From the NCBI GenBank assembly GCA_017856455.1, contig JAFMEZ010000014.1, forward strand, positions 1 to 43,747: a stretch of 43,747 bases of DNA. Direction: 5' to 3'. Source of the stretch: Parafilimonas sp. GTDB lineage: Bacteria > Bacteroidota > Bacteroidia > Chitinophagales > Chitinophagaceae. The position numbers and the translations under genes are program-made. How positions within the stretch are numbered: position 1 is the first letter of the stretch; each line of letters starts with the position of its first letter. The notes under the pieces are model-generated. The model did not search any database, had not been told where the DNA came from, and worked only from the letters and a program-made list of their open reading frames with translations. Below are positions 27,265 through 36,747 of this stretch, in pieces.

Positions 27265-28305
27265 TCACTCTACTGATTCTTCAATCGATCTTCTGATTTG
27301 ATTAATGAGCTGAAATCTCTGGCTATTTTGTAACTCACTTGAAAGTATTGCAGCGAAATATTTCTTGTTACTGTCAAACCAAGTAATTGCACCGGTGGGA
27401 CCCAATGATGAAAAAACAATACCTTTCCCGTTCTCGTCAGTTGATTCAGCCCAAGATCCCATGGTATATTTAAATCCTTTGGTGTTTTCGGGAGTATATC
27501 TTATCCTAAGATCGGGGTGATGTATGGTTAGCAGAGTGTTTACTGCATGCTCAGAAAGTACTTGTTTACCATTAAAGAGTCCTTTGTTTGCGATCATTTG
27601 CATGAAATTCAAGTAATCGAATGCGGAGCATGTTGCTCCAGAAGTTGGATTAGGTGCATTTCCATCTTCATTGAAAAAAGATGCTGTTCTCATACCCAAT
27701 GGTCTAAAAATTCTTTCAGCAGCTAGTCGATCAAATGACTTTTTACTGATGATTTCCATCACTTTACCTAAAATATTTAACCCAACATTACTATAGGAAA
27801 AAGCATCACCTGGATTATCTACAATCAATTTTTTTGTAGCATAAAATGAAACCTCTTCATCCAGGTTTAAGAATTTATTTTTTTGAGCAACCTTTACAAT
27901 TCCACTTGCATCAGCATCTAGCCCCGTTGTTTGCGTAAGGCAATGAGCAACTGTGATATAACCTTTCATATTCTTTTTAAATTCTGGAAGGTATTTGGCG
28001 ATAGGGTCGTCTAGGCTCAATTTTTTCTGGTCAATGAATGTCATGACCAATGCGGCACTGATCCAGGAGCTTGCATGTCCGATTGCAGTTGGAATTTTTA
28101 ATTTGAGTTCATCTGTTTCAGAAAGGAATATATTTTTTCCTCCTTTTTGTACTACAATGGTGTATTGTTTCCCTAAATTCTTTGCATTGCTTTTTAATAT
28201 TGTCTGAAGATTATTGAAATCTTGAGCATCAGCAGACTGAAGAAATAGCATGAAAATAAGCGCCAGACTGCATTTGCGACATAAATAATTGAAAATCGCT
28301 GACAT
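27265..28305 (-). CDS. Serine-hydrolase/beta-lactamase-family protein lacking the SxxK dyad
   Basis: From ATG 28305 the product is 346 residues with a signal peptide (MSAIFNYLCRKCSLALIFML to about residue 28); an upstream in-frame start at 28356 would bury this signal. The fold matches class C beta-lactamase/esterase-like enzymes: KLSLDDPIAKYLP, CLTQTTGLD and the YSN motif (Tyr171-Asn173). At the nucleophile position, however, it reads HASS (His77 to Ser80) where family members have SxxK, so both the nucleophile and its general base are replaced. The codons (CAT GCA AGC TCC) were checked. It is probably a binding or scaffold protein, or an enzyme with a new mechanism. Divergent from clpB. Confidence 0.86.
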   Translation of the reverse strand: MSAIFNYLCRKCSLALIFMLFLQSADAQDFNNLQTILKSNAKNLGKQYTIVVQKGGKNIFLSETDELKLKIPTAIGHASSWISAALVMTFIDQKKLSLDDPIAKYLPEFKKNMKGYITVAHCLTQTTGLDADASGIVKVAQKNKFLNLDEEVSFYATKKLIVDNPGDAFSYSNVGLNILGKVMEIISKKSFDRLAAERIFRPLGMRTASFFNEDGNAPNPTSGATCSAFDYLNFMQMIANKGLFNGKQVLSEHAVNTLLTIHHPDLRIRYTPENTKGFKYTMGSWAESTDENGKGIVFSSLGPTGAITWFDSNKKYFAAILSSELQNSQRFQLINQIRRSIEESVE

Positions 28306-28362
28306 ATTTTCTTGTTTTGGGAATTGGTGAGTGATTTGAGCCAAATATAGAAACAATTGGTT

Positions 28363-30960
28363 ATGAATTTAAGCAACTTTACCATACAGGCTGCAGAAAT
28401 TGTTCAATCAGCTCAACAGGGTGCTTTTAATGCAGGTAATCCAAATATTGAATCTGAGCATATACTACAGGCGTTGCTTGATCAAAAAAATTCTCCTGTT
28501 GAATATCTCTTGAAAAAGAATAATGTTTCTATTCAGGTGTTGAACAGCAAGCTTAGAGAGTCAATCCAAAAATTGCCCAAGGCCTCAGGGGAAGCTGCAC
28601 AGTCTTTAAGCCGTGATGCGAATACAACATTTTTAAGAGCGGGCTCTTTGTTGAGCAAATTCAATGATGAATTTGTAACTCCCGAACATTTGCTGCTTGC
28701 AATGATTTCTGGGAATGATGCAGTTGCTAGAATGCTGAAAGAGGCTGGACTAACAGAAAATGGATTGATTCTTTCCATCAAAGAATTAAGAAAGGGAGAA
28801 ACAGTTAAAAGCCAGACACAGGAGACGCAATACAATGCATTGAATAAATATGCAAAAAATTTAATCGAAATGGCGCGTCAGGGTAAGTTGGATCCTGTGA
28901 TTGGAAGGGATGAAGAAATTAGAAGAACATTGCACATCCTTACACGTCGTTCAAAAAATAATCCAATTTTAGTTGGTGAGCCTGGAGTGGGTAAGACTGC
29001 AATTGCAGAGGGACTTGCTATGCGAATTGTAAATGGGGATGTGCCGGAAAATCTAAAAAGCAAACAGATCTATGCATTGGATATGGGTTTGTTGATAGCT
29101 GGCGCAAAGTATAAGGGTGAGTTTGAAGAGCGGCTGAAAGGAGTAGTTAAAGAAGTTTCAACCAGCGACGGAGAGATCATCCTATTTATAGATGAGATAC
29201 ATACATTGGTTGGTGCAGGTGGAGGTGAGGGGGCAATGGATGCAGCTAATATCTTAAAACCAGCGCTTGCCAGAGGCGAACTAAGAGCAATTGGTGCAAC
29301 CACATTAAATGAATATCAAAAGTATTTTGAGAAAGATAAAGCGCTTGAAAGAAGATTTCAGAAAGTAATGATTGAAGAGCCTGGAATTGAGGATGCAATT
29401 TCCATTTTACGCGGACTTAAAGATCGTTATGAAACCCATCACCATGTACGCATTAAAGATGAAGCAATTATTGCAGCAGTTGAACTTTCTCAACGATACA
29501 TTACTGATCGATTTTTGCCAGATAAAGCAATCGATCTTATTGATGAAAGCGCTGCAAAGTTGAGGCTGGAGATGAATTCCATGCCAGAGGAGTTGGATAA
29601 GTTGGAGCGTCAGATCAGACAGCTTGAAATTGAAAGGGAAGCGATCAAACGAGAAGATGATGAAGTGAAGCTCAAGGATCTTAATACCGAATTGGCAAAT
29701 CTTGCTGTAGAGAGAGATACACTAAAATCTAAATGGAAAGCAGAAAAAGAGTTGGTTGAAAAAGTACAATCTGCAAAATCTGAAATTGAAAAACTCAAAT
29801 TGCAGGCAGAGAAAGCAGAACGTGAAGGAGATTATGGCACTGTTGCTGAAATCCGTTACGGAAAAGTCAAACAAAAAGAAACTGAAATCGGTGAGCTCTC
29901 TGAGGAACTTGCGAAATCTAGTGAGAAGAGGTTATTAAAAGAGGAGGTTGATGCAGAAGATATTGCTGAAAATATTGCAAAAGCAACTGGTATTCCTGTT
30001 TCAAAGATGATGCAATCTGATCGAGAAAAATTACTTCAACTTGAAGATCACTTGCATGAAAGGGTTGTTGGACAGGAAGAAGCAATTACGGCAGTGGCTG
30101 ATGCAATAAGAAGAAGCAGGGCAGGTTTGCAGGATCCTAAAAAGCCAATAGGTTCATTTATTTTTCTTGGTACAACAGGCGTTGGAAAAACAGAATTAGC
30201 AAAGGCATTGGCTGAATATTTATTTGATGATGAGGGAATGATGACGCGAATTGACATGAGTGAATATCAAGAGAAGCATACCGTTTCACGACTGGTAGGA
30301 GCTCCTCCAGGTTATGTTGGTTATGAAGAGGGCGGACAACTTACAGAGGCAGTTCGAAGAAAACCATATAGTGTGGTGTTGTTGGATGAAATTGAGAAAG
30401 CCCATCCAGATGTATGGAATGTGTTGCTGCAAGTATTGGATGATGGCAGGTTAACCGACAATAAAGGCAGGGTAGTGAACTTCAAGAATACCATCATCAT
30501 CATGACAAGTAATTTAGGAAGTCACCTTATTCAAGATGCATTCGAAAATGTTGGCGAAAAAAATATCGATGAAGTTGCTGAGAAGGCAAAAGTTGAGGTT
30601 ATGAATTTGTTGAAGCAGACTATTCGTCCGGAGTTTTTGAACAGGGTAGATGAAATCATCATGTTCCAGCCTCTGAACAAAAAAGAGCTAAGAAAGATCA
30701 TTGAAATACAGCTCAAATCAATTCAACAATTGGTTAAAGAAAATCAAATTGAATTGTCTTTCACTCCTTATATTCTTGAATATTTATCAGAGCACGGATT
30801 TGATCCACAGTTTGGCGCAAGACCATTAAAGAGACTTATTCAAAAAGAAATAGTCAATCAATTGTCCAAACGAATTTTAGCAGGGGATATTGATAAGTCC
30901 ATACCAGTGATCATTGATGTTTTTGATGGGTTGGTGGTCTTTAGAAACGAAAAGATATAA
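28363..30960 (+). CDS. clpB: ATP-dependent disaggregase ClpB
   Basis: An 865-residue AAA+ chaperone from ATG 28363; the longer reading from a TTG at 28357 adds two residues and is not needed. The N domain is at about 1-145. AAA1 has Walker [14 protein letters not shown] and Walker [11 protein letters not shown]. The coiled-coil middle domain (about 405-525) distinguishes ClpB from ClpA/C. AAA2 has Walker [15 protein letters not shown] and Walker [14 protein letters not shown]. It is a hexamer that threads aggregated proteins together with DnaK. No CIRCE element was noticed in the 57 bases shared with the divergent gene. Confidence 0.98.
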   Translation: MNLSNFTIQAAEIVQSAQQGAFNAGNPNIESEHILQALLDQKNSPVEYLLKKNNVSIQVLNSKLRESIQKLPKASGEAAQSLSRDANTTFLRAGSLLSKFNDEFVTPEHLLLAMISGNDAVARMLKEAGLTENGLILSIKELRKGETVKSQTQETQYNALNKYAKNLIEMARQGKLDPVIGRDEEIRRTLHILTRRSKNNPILVGEPGVGKTAIAEGLAMRIVNGDVPENLKSKQIYALDMGLLIAGAKYKGEFEERLKGVVKEVSTSDGEIILFIDEIHTLVGAGGGEGAMDAANILKPALARGELRAIGATTLNEYQKYFEKDKALERRFQKVMIEEPGIEDAISILRGLKDRYETHHHVRIKDEAIIAAVELSQRYITDRFLPDKAIDLIDESAAKLRLEMNSMPEELDKLERQIRQLEIEREAIKREDDEVKLKDLNTELANLAVERDTLKSKWKAEKELVEKVQSAKSEIEKLKLQAEKAEREGDYGTVAEIRYGKVKQKETEIGELSEELAKSSEKRLLKEEVDAEDIAENIAKATGIPVSKMMQSDREKLLQLEDHLHERVVGQEEAITAVADAIRRSRAGLQDPKKPIGSFIFLGTTGVGKTELAKALAEYLFDDEGMMTRIDMSEYQEKHTVSRLVGAPPGYVGYEEGGQLTEAVRRKPYSVVLLDEIEKAHPDVWNVLLQVLDDGRLTDNKGRVVNFKNTIIIMTSNLGSHLIQDAFENVGEKNIDEVAEKAKVEVMNLLKQTIRPEFLNRVDEIIMFQPLNKKELRKIIEIQLKSIQQLVKENQIELSFTPYILEYLSEHGFDPQFGARPLKRLIQKEIVNQLSKRILAGDIDKSIPVIIDVFDGLVVFRNEKI

Positions 30961-31007
30961 TAGAGATATAGATTGGGTTTTATTATTTTTACGTAACAAT
31001 CATTAAA

Positions 31008-32051
31008 ATGAATAGCGTAAAAATCCAATTCTTTTCAAAGTCAATTTTATTGCCTTTGATTTCCTTCTCAGTCTTTTCATGCTCGAATGCTCAATCGGAT
31101 CCTCAAAAAATTTCTCTTGCTTCGAATAGTAAAGTTGAAAAAAATATTTCGAGTAAATCGGATCGTGCGCCGTTGGATACAGCTGCATACAGAAAGAAAT
31201 TCAATGCGATGTTGAATGGAGACAGTTCAGATCGTTGGAAATTTAAGGGTGAATTCCCTTTGGCTGGCGCATGGCTCCCTCACCATCGTATTATTGCATA
31301 TTACGGGAATCTATATTCTACCCGTATGGGTATTTTAGGAGAGCTTCCAAAGCCACAGATGTTTGCAAAACTTAAAACTGAATTGGAATCCTGGAGAAAG
31401 GCAGATCCTTCAACACCAGTCAAGCCGGCGCTTCATTATATTGTAACAACTGCACAGGGATCACCTGGTTCAGGAGGAAAATACCGATTACGCATGCCAA
31501 ATAAGGAAATTGATAAAGTGATGGCAATGGCATCTGAGATCGATGCTTTGGTTTTTTTGGATATTCAAGTTGGACTTAGTAATCTCAGAGAAGAAATACC
31601 TGTCATTGAAAAATATCTTCAATTACCTAACGTCCATTTGGGAATTGATCCGGAGTTTTCAATGAAAGGAGGACAAAAACCAGGGAGTGTAATTGGTACA
31701 TTTGATGCAGGGGATATTAATTATACATCACAATATCTGAGAGATCTTGTTCAAAAAAATAATCTACCGCCTAAAATGCTGGTGATTCACAGATTTACAC
31801 AAAATATGGTACGAGACTACAAGTCAATTAAAAAGCATCCTGAAGTACAGATTATAGTTGATATGGATGGCTGGGGCGCTCCTGCAAGAAAAATAAATAC
31901 ATATAAGCAGTTTGTGTATGCTGAGCCCATTCAGTTTACAGGGTTTAAATTATTCTATAAAAACGATTTGAAGGAACCTCCTCATCGCATGTTAACGCCT
32001 GCTGAATTATTGAAATTGAAGCCAGTGCCTATGTATATTCAATATCAATGA
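31008..32051 (+). CDS. Lipoprotein of unknown function with TIM-barrel-like strand pattern
   Basis: I do not recognise a named family. The 347-residue protein starts with a lipoprotein signal (SVFSC, Cys25). A Ser/Lys-rich linker (about 30-75) is followed by regularly spaced hydrophobic strands, each ending in polar or acidic residues: RIIAYYGNL, PALHYIVTTAQ, DALVFLDIQVG, VHLGIDPEFSM, KMLVIHRFTQ, VQIIVDMDGWG and FTGFKLFYKN. This looks like a (beta/alpha)8 barrel. The acids in LDIQVG and IDPEFS are placed as in glycosidase-type barrels, so an envelope polysaccharide substrate is possible but unproven. It is 47 bases after clpB, without a terminator between them. Confidence 0.7.
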   Translation: MNSVKIQFFSKSILLPLISFSVFSCSNAQSDPQKISLASNSKVEKNISSKSDRAPLDTAAYRKKFNAMLNGDSSDRWKFKGEFPLAGAWLPHHRIIAYYGNLYSTRMGILGELPKPQMFAKLKTELESWRKADPSTPVKPALHYIVTTAQGSPGSGGKYRLRMPNKEIDKVMAMASEIDALVFLDIQVGLSNLREEIPVIEKYLQLPNVHLGIDPEFSMKGGQKPGSVIGTFDAGDINYTSQYLRDLVQKNNLPPKMLVIHRFTQNMVRDYKSIKKHPEVQIIVDMDGWGAPARKINTYKQFVYAEPIQFTGFKLFYKNDLKEPPHRMLTPAELLKLKPVPMYIQYQ

Positions 32052-32066
32052 TGAATTTCAAATGGT

Positions 32067-32435
32067 TTATTTTTTCCCAGTAAGCAACATTCTTACTGCA
32101 AGCACAATCATTACAACTGCGAATATTTTCTTTACAGTGTCTTGAGGAAGGCTTAGTGAAAACCTGCTTCCAATATAGCTTCCAAGCAAAAACCCAATTG
32201 CAATAAGTCCGGCGTACTTAAAATCAACATATCCTTTCTTGTAATAATTGATCACGCCCAGAATTCCTACGGGGAATAACATCATGGCAAGAGAAATGCC
32301 CTGTGCATTGTGTTGTGATATACCTAATAACAGTACAAGTGCTGGTACAATGATTACACCGCCTCCAATTCCAACCATACCGCCTAAAAAACCAGCTGCA
32401 ATCCCAATCAGGATTAAATAAATTATAATTTCCAT
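32067..32435 (-). CDS. Half-size TSUP (TauE/SafE) family membrane protein
   Basis: A small membrane protein of 122 residues from ATG 32435, or 130 from ATG 32459, which directly follows the crcB stop. Homologues often begin at the later Met, so that start is used here, without certainty. The family signature GGMVGIGGGVIIVPALV lies at the N-terminus, and four hydrophobic helices follow. Full TSUP carriers have two such repeats in about 250 residues; this one has one and presumably works as a dimer. Substrates of the family include sulfite, sulfoacetate and other organic anions; none can be assigned here. Confidence 0.85.
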   Translation of the reverse strand: MEIIIYLILIGIAAGFLGGMVGIGGGVIIVPALVLLLGISQHNAQGISLAMMLFPVGILGVINYYKKGYVDFKYAGLIAIGFLLGSYIGSRFSLSLPQDTVKKIFAVVMIVLAVRMLLTGKK

Positions 32436-32459
32436 TGAAAGGTTATTCTTTAATTCCAT

Positions 32460-32837
32460 TTATTTAAAAATTGACAAACCAACTTTTACTGCAAGGATTC
32501 CAATAATCACTGATAGTAGGATATAGAGCAACGACATAGTATTCCATCCGTTTTTCAACAAATTGATATTCTCTAATGCAAATGCAGAAAAGGTAGTAAA
32601 CCCGCCACAAAATCCAGTTGCAAGTAATAGCAGGAGTTTGGATTGTGTTTCAATATTTTTATCAGTAATGCTTACAAACATTCCTATGGCCAGGCATCCT
32701 ATGATATTAATTGTAAATGTTCCTATTGGAAATTTTGTTGTTGTTTGTTGTTGTATCCAAGTGCTGATCCAATATCTGCAGCCTCCGCCAATGGCGCTTC
32801 CCAATATAACCAAAAGTGAATTGTTGAGATTACTCAT
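32460..32837 (-). CDS. crcB: Fluoride channel CrcB/Fluc
   Basis: A 125-residue, four-helix membrane protein from ATG 32837. A longer reading from 32903 adds a hydrophilic N-terminus inside the upstream gene and is rejected. Fluc hallmarks are GGGCRYW near the N-terminus, GTFTINIIGC with the pore Asn, and GFCGGFTTFSAFALE with the phenylalanine box. It exports fluoride as an antiparallel dimer; only one copy is seen here. Its start overlaps the end of the DUF4878-like gene by 8 bases, implying translational coupling. No fluoride riboswitch is upstream. Confidence 0.95.
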   Translation of the reverse strand: MSNLNNSLLVILGSAIGGGCRYWISTWIQQQTTTKFPIGTFTINIIGCLAIGMFVSITDKNIETQSKLLLLLATGFCGGFTTFSAFALENINLLKNGWNTMSLLYILLSVIIGILAVKVGLSIFK

Positions 32838-33255
32838 TTGCAGGAAGATTACCTGAGAATGTATAGCTGAAATCAACTTTCCATGAATTATCCTGTTTGA
32901 CAACCTTTAAATCAGTTGGTTTCATGGTATGTGAATTTGAAAAATTGATAATCGTTACGCTATCGTTTAATTTTTCAACTTTATTGACGATGATGGAAGC
33001 CGATTTTAAATTTAGTCGCTCTGATCGGGGTTGTTTTTTCATGTAGTTCTCATAACGTTCAAAAATTTCTTTATCCTCTTCGTTATCACTTACATAGATG
33101 GATGCTTTTTCAAAATCTCCGTCCAAAACTGCTCTTACGAATTCTCTCCCGGCATCAAGCGGATCTTCTGGGTCAGTAAATCCTTCTGGTTCTTGGCAAG
33201 ATGCAAAGAGTAGAACTGCAAATAGCGTTAAAATTCTATATAGCCTATTGCTCAT
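32830..33255 (-). CDS. DUF4878-like lipoprotein
   Basis: From ATG 33255 the product is 141 residues with a lipoprotein signal ending in LFASC. A short Glu/Asp/Pro segment is followed by an NTF2-like fold typical of DUF4878: a helical [22 protein letters not shown] segment, then beta-strands closing with [13 protein letters not shown]. The family is widespread in Bacteroidota and has no established function. The ATG overlaps the phoH stop region by 11 bases, and its stop overlaps crcB by 8 bases, so expression is tied to both neighbours. Confidence 0.82.
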   Translation of the reverse strand: MSNRLYRILTLFAVLLFASCQEPEGFTDPEDPLDAGREFVRAVLDGDFEKASIYVSDNEEDKEIFERYENYMKKQPRSERLNLKSASIIVNKVEKLNDSVTIINFSNSHTMKPTDLKVVKQDNSWKVDFSYTFSGNLPANE

Positions 33256-34210
33256 TTTTTTCTCTTTCTTTATCGTATGCACGGATGATTGCTTTCACAA
33301 GTCGATGTCTTACAACATCTTCCTCATCCAATTCTATATGTGCTATACCATCAATGTTTTTTAAAATCCTGGTTGCCTTGTCGAGTCCGCTTTTCTGATT
33401 CTTAGGCAAATCGATTTGGCTCAAATCACCTGTGATGATTGCCTTGGCATTTGAACCAATACGGGTGAGGAACATTTTAATTTGAAGATCTGTAGTGTTT
33501 TGTGCCTCATCCAAAATGATAAACGCATTATCAAGTGTTCTTCCACGCATGTATGCCAATGGAGCAATTTCGATAACCCTTGTGCTCATGTAATAACCGA
33601 GTTTATCTGCAGGTATCATATCATCCAAAGCATCATATAATGGTCTTAGATATGGATCGATTTTTTCTTTTAAATCACCCGGTAAGAATCCAAGACTTTC
33701 TCCAGCTTCAACAGCTGGACGAGTAAGGATGATCTTTTTAACCATTTTATTTTTCAAAGCACGAACTGCCAATGCAACAGCAGTATATGTTTTACCTGTA
33801 CCAGCAGGGCCAATTGCAAAAATGATATCATTATGTTCGGCGACAGCAACCATTTTTTTCTGGTTTTGTGTTCTTGCACGAACTGATTTTCCATTTGGAC
33901 CGAAAACAAGTACATCATTCGGATGTTTGTCAACAAAATTATCAATGCTATCAGCATCATCGCCTCCAAGTATTTGCTCGAAGTAATTGTGACTTACATT
34001 TCCATTGCGTTGCAGGTATTGAACCAGTAATTCGATTTTTTCTTTTGCCTGTTCAATTTGTTCAGAAGCACCACTGAGTTTTAATTGTGTGCCTCTGCTT
34101 AAAATTTTAAGTAAAGGAAAACGTTTTTTAAGAAGATCAAGTTTACCATTGTTTGTGCCAAAGAATTCGATTGGGTTTACAGAATCAAGGTTGATAATGG
34201 TTTCAGTCAA
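33245..34210 (-). CDS. PhoH-like ATPase (YbeZ type)
   Basis: A 321-residue P-loop protein with Walker A in [17 protein letters not shown] (about 134-150) and Walker B in [13 protein letters not shown] short KH-like N-terminal part (about 1-100) precedes the ATPase core, as in the PhoH/PhoL/YbeZ group linked to RNA metabolism and to the endonuclease YbeY. ybeY is not adjacent. Length is normal. It is first of the overlapping phoH-lipoprotein-crcB-TSUP set; the 137-base region upstream (34211-34347) contains a weak 6-base hairpin at 34261-34276 but no clear promoter. Confidence 0.93.
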   Translation of the reverse strand: MTETIINLDSVNPIEFFGTNNGKLDLLKKRFPLLKILSRGTQLKLSGASEQIEQAKEKIELLVQYLQRNGNVSHNYFEQILGGDDADSIDNFVDKHPNDVLVFGPNGKSVRARTQNQKKMVAVAEHNDIIFAIGPAGTGKTYTAVALAVRALKNKMVKKIILTRPAVEAGESLGFLPGDLKEKIDPYLRPLYDALDDMIPADKLGYYMSTRVIEIAPLAYMRGRTLDNAFIILDEAQNTTDLQIKMFLTRIGSNAKAIITGDLSQIDLPKNQKSGLDKATRILKNIDGIAHIELDEEDVVRHRLVKAIIRAYDKEREKNEQ

Positions 34211-34347
34211 AGTATTGAAGTTTAAAGGTTAGTTTAATAGGGGATGTGTTATATAAATTTAACCAAACTGTTGGTTACAGGCCAACACTAACTTATCAAC
34301 ACAATGTGAGTAAACTTGTTGTATGAAAATTGCAGTATAAAGAAGAA

Positions 34348-34995
34348 TCAAAGATTTTTTAACATCTTAATGGCATCAGATGGAACAGCTGCATTGAAAA
34401 CCGTATTGCCTGCAACAAGTACATCTGCGCCTGCATTGATGATTGCTTTGGCATTGTCTAATGTAACACCGCCATCAACTTCAATTAAAGTGGATGCGTT
34501 TGCTGCTAAGATCATTTGCTTGAGTCGTTCAATTTTTGTTAACGTAGATTTAATAAATTGTTGTCCTCCAAAACCAGGATTTACAGACATTACACAAATT
34601 AGATCTGCATCCACGATGATTTCTTGAATAGATTCTAACGGAGTATGTGGATTGATGGCAACGCCGGCTTTCATTCCGAGAGACTTGATTTGTTGGATAT
34701 TTCTATGTAAATGATTGCATGCTTCAACATGTACTGTGAGGATATCAGCTCCTGCATCTTTGAATGCCTGTGTGAATTTTTCTGGTTCTTCGATCATTAA
34801 ATGGACATCACATATTTTAGTTGTAGCTTTTCTAACAGCTGAAATGATAGGGAGTCCAAAGCTTATATTGGGAACAAATCTTCCATCCATTACATCCAAA
34901 TGAAGCCATTCAGCATCAGAAGTGTTGATCATTTCGCATGCATCTTGAAGCTTTAGAAAATTTGCAGAGAGCAATGATGGTGCTATGATTGCCAT
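34348..34995 (-). CDS. rpe: Ribulose-phosphate 3-epimerase
   Basis: A 215-residue (beta/alpha)8 enzyme interconverting ribulose 5-phosphate and xylulose 5-phosphate in the pentose phosphate pathway. Visible motifs are HLDVMDGRFVPNISFG with the metal-binding His and Asp, CDVHLMIEEPEK, VNPGFGGQQF and the phosphate-binding IEVDGGV. Length and start (MAIIAPSLLSANF) match the family exactly. The TPR lipoprotein gene ends one base before its start, so the two are co-transcribed. Confidence 0.97.
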   Translation of the reverse strand: MAIIAPSLLSANFLKLQDACEMINTSDAEWLHLDVMDGRFVPNISFGLPIISAVRKATTKICDVHLMIEEPEKFTQAFKDAGADILTVHVEACNHLHRNIQQIKSLGMKAGVAINPHTPLESIQEIIVDADLICVMSVNPGFGGQQFIKSTLTKIERLKQMILAANASTLIEVDGGVTLDNAKAIINAGADVLVAGNTVFNAAVPSDAIKMLKNL

Positions 34996-34996
34996 A

Positions 34997-35566
34997 TTAT
35001 TGTTTTGTTCTTTTAAGAGATTCTTCAGCAGATTGATATGTTGGGTCTATTTTCAAGGTCATTTCATAGTAATTTCTAGCTTCTTTTTTGCGATTTAGTC
35101 CTTCAAAAGATTTCCCCATCCAGTAATAAAGATCGGGATTATTTTTTGTGATTTCTAGCGCAATTTGGAGTGATTGTAGAGATCCTTCAAAATCTCCTTT
35201 TTGATTGAGTATAATTCCTTTTTCAATATATGCATCGTAGAATGTATAATTTTCGAGAATTGTTGAATCGAAGAATTTTTCAGCCTGTGATTTGTCATTG
35301 ATGTTTGAATAATACAGCCCCTTTATATAATATGCTTCTGCTCTCATATTTTGATCACTGGTTATTCGCAAAATAGAATCTGTAAGGTTTAGACATGTTA
35401 AATCCTTTTTGCTAGCCAATTCGTAAATATATTCTAGAGAACTATGGTTTAAAGTATTTTCTTTTTCTTCGACAGGCAATTCTTTTGTTTTGGATTGATT
35501 ACATCCCAAGATGAGGAGTAAGAAAAAAGTAAAAAGAGTGGGAAAGTAGTATAAGCCCTTTGCCAT
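34997..35566 (-). CDS. TPR-repeat lipoprotein
   Basis: From ATG 35566 the product is 189 residues with a lipoprotein signal ending in LILGC. About four tetratricopeptide helix pairs follow (residues ~65-185), with the clearest repeats around AEAYYIKGLYYSNIND, AYIEKGIILNQKGDFEGSL and PDLYYWMGKSFEGLNRKKEA. TPRs mediate protein contacts; the partner is unknown. It precedes rpe by one base. A TAATTTTG motif lies only four bases before the ATG, too close for an ordinary leader, so the promoter is uncertain. Confidence 0.85.
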   Translation of the reverse strand: MAKGLYYFPTLFTFFLLLILGCNQSKTKELPVEEKENTLNHSSLEYIYELASKKDLTCLNLTDSILRITSDQNMRAEAYYIKGLYYSNINDKSQAEKFFDSTILENYTFYDAYIEKGIILNQKGDFEGSLQSLQIALEITKNNPDLYYWMGKSFEGLNRKKEARNYYEMTLKIDPTYQSAEESLKRTKQ

Positions 35567-35632
35567 AAACAAAATTACAAATTGTATTGGTTATTCTGAA
35601 GATTCCATGACAGTTTTGCAATGTGTTAGCTG

Positions 35633-35640
35633 TACATTTG
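35633..35640 (+). promoter_or_regulatory. Candidate -7 element (TAnnTTTG) for the TolB-like gene
   Basis: TACATTTG matches the consensus exactly, 22 bases before the ATG at 35663. The nearest TTTG is only 14 bases upstream, shorter than normal, so the -33 element is poor. Confidence 0.45.
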
Positions 35641-35662
35641 CGGTCATTAAAAAACGGTTCGT

Positions 35663-36742
35663 ATGAAGTATAACCAGCCTGTCAAAGTTTATTTCACTTC
35701 AATGCTGCTTGCACTGTCGCTTAATCTGTTTTCACAAGATTCGCTGCAATATGCAGATGAGTCTCATTTCAAAAATATCCGTCAACTAACATTTGGCGGC
35801 GATAATGCAGAGGCATATTTTAGTTTTGATGGCAAATGGATTATCTATCAAAAAACCAATACAAAAGAGGGCATTCAATGTGATCAAATATTTATCGGAA
35901 AAGTCCCGACAAAAGAAAATGAAAAATTTGTTCCTATACAAGTCAGCAATGGAAAGGGAAGAACTACTTGTGGAGCATTTCTAAAAGACGGTAAACACAT
36001 TGTTTATGCTTCAACTCATTTAGGAAGCAGTGATTGCCCTCCAATACCAGACCGCAGTAAATATGGCAACAAATACATTTGGCCATTGTATGATAGTTAT
36101 GATATTTTTCTTTCTGATACAAAAGGAAATATCATAAAGAACTTGACCAATCAGCCAGGTTATGATGCTGAGGCAACGATTTCTCCAGATGGAAAAACAA
36201 TGTTGTTTACTTCCACTCGAGATGGCGATTTGGATTTATACACTATGAATATAAAATCTGGTGCGGTAAAGCGTATTACAACAACACTTGGGTATGATGG
36301 CGGTGCATGGTTTAGTCCTGATGGTAAAAAAATCATCTGGCGAGCTTCAAGGCCAAAGACTGAAGATGAAGTCAAAGAGTATAAAGAATTATTGAAGGAA
36401 AATTTGGTTGCTCCAACCCGTATGGAAGTTTGGATTGCCAATGCCGATGGATCTAATGCACGTCAAGTAAGTCAACTTGGACAAGCCAATTGGGCGCCTG
36501 CTTATATGCCAGACAGCAAAACAATCATTTTTGCATCCAATCATGAATACAAACGTGGATTTCCCTTCAATTTATATTTAATGAATGAGGATGGATCTAA
36601 TTTGCGCAAAATTAGTCGTGACAAGGGTTTTGATGCTTTCCCAATGTTTAGCTTGGATGGAAAGAAAGTAATCTTTTGTTCCAATAGAAACAATGGTGGA
36701 ACAAGAGACACCAATATTTTTATTGCCGACTGGGTAGATTAA
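35663..36742 (+). CDS. Secreted TolB-like beta-propeller protein (PD40 repeats)
   Basis: A 359-residue protein with a signal peptide (about 1-25, ending LFSQ) and PD40/WD40-like repeats. Repeated cores are ATISPDGKTMLFTSTRDGD, AWFSPDGKKIIWRASR, AYMPDSKTIIFASNH and MFSLDGKKVIFCSNR, so it should fold as a beta-propeller resembling the C-terminal domain of TolB. It lacks the TolB N-terminal domain and has no Tol genes nearby, so calling it tolB would be wrong. Probably a periplasmic binding or scaffold protein. Converges on guaA with a 5-base gap. Confidence 0.88.
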   Translation: MKYNQPVKVYFTSMLLALSLNLFSQDSLQYADESHFKNIRQLTFGGDNAEAYFSFDGKWIIYQKTNTKEGIQCDQIFIGKVPTKENEKFVPIQVSNGKGRTTCGAFLKDGKHIVYASTHLGSSDCPPIPDRSKYGNKYIWPLYDSYDIFLSDTKGNIIKNLTNQPGYDAEATISPDGKTMLFTSTRDGDLDLYTMNIKSGAVKRITTTLGYDGGAWFSPDGKKIIWRASRPKTEDEVKEYKELLKENLVAPTRMEVWIANADGSNARQVSQLGQANWAPAYMPDSKTIIFASNHEYKRGFPFNLYLMNEDGSNLRKISRDKGFDAFPMFSLDGKKVIFCSNRNNGGTRDTNIFIADWVD

Positions 36743-36747
36743 AGTAA

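Noticed and set aside
34261-34276. AACCAA/TTGGTT hairpin between rpe and phoH as a terminator
   Set aside because: Only six pairs and no T-run on the minus strand; not strong enough to call.
35570-35577. TAATTTTG as promoter of the TPR lipoprotein gene
   Set aside because: It lies four bases before the chosen ATG, so transcription would begin in or after the start codon.
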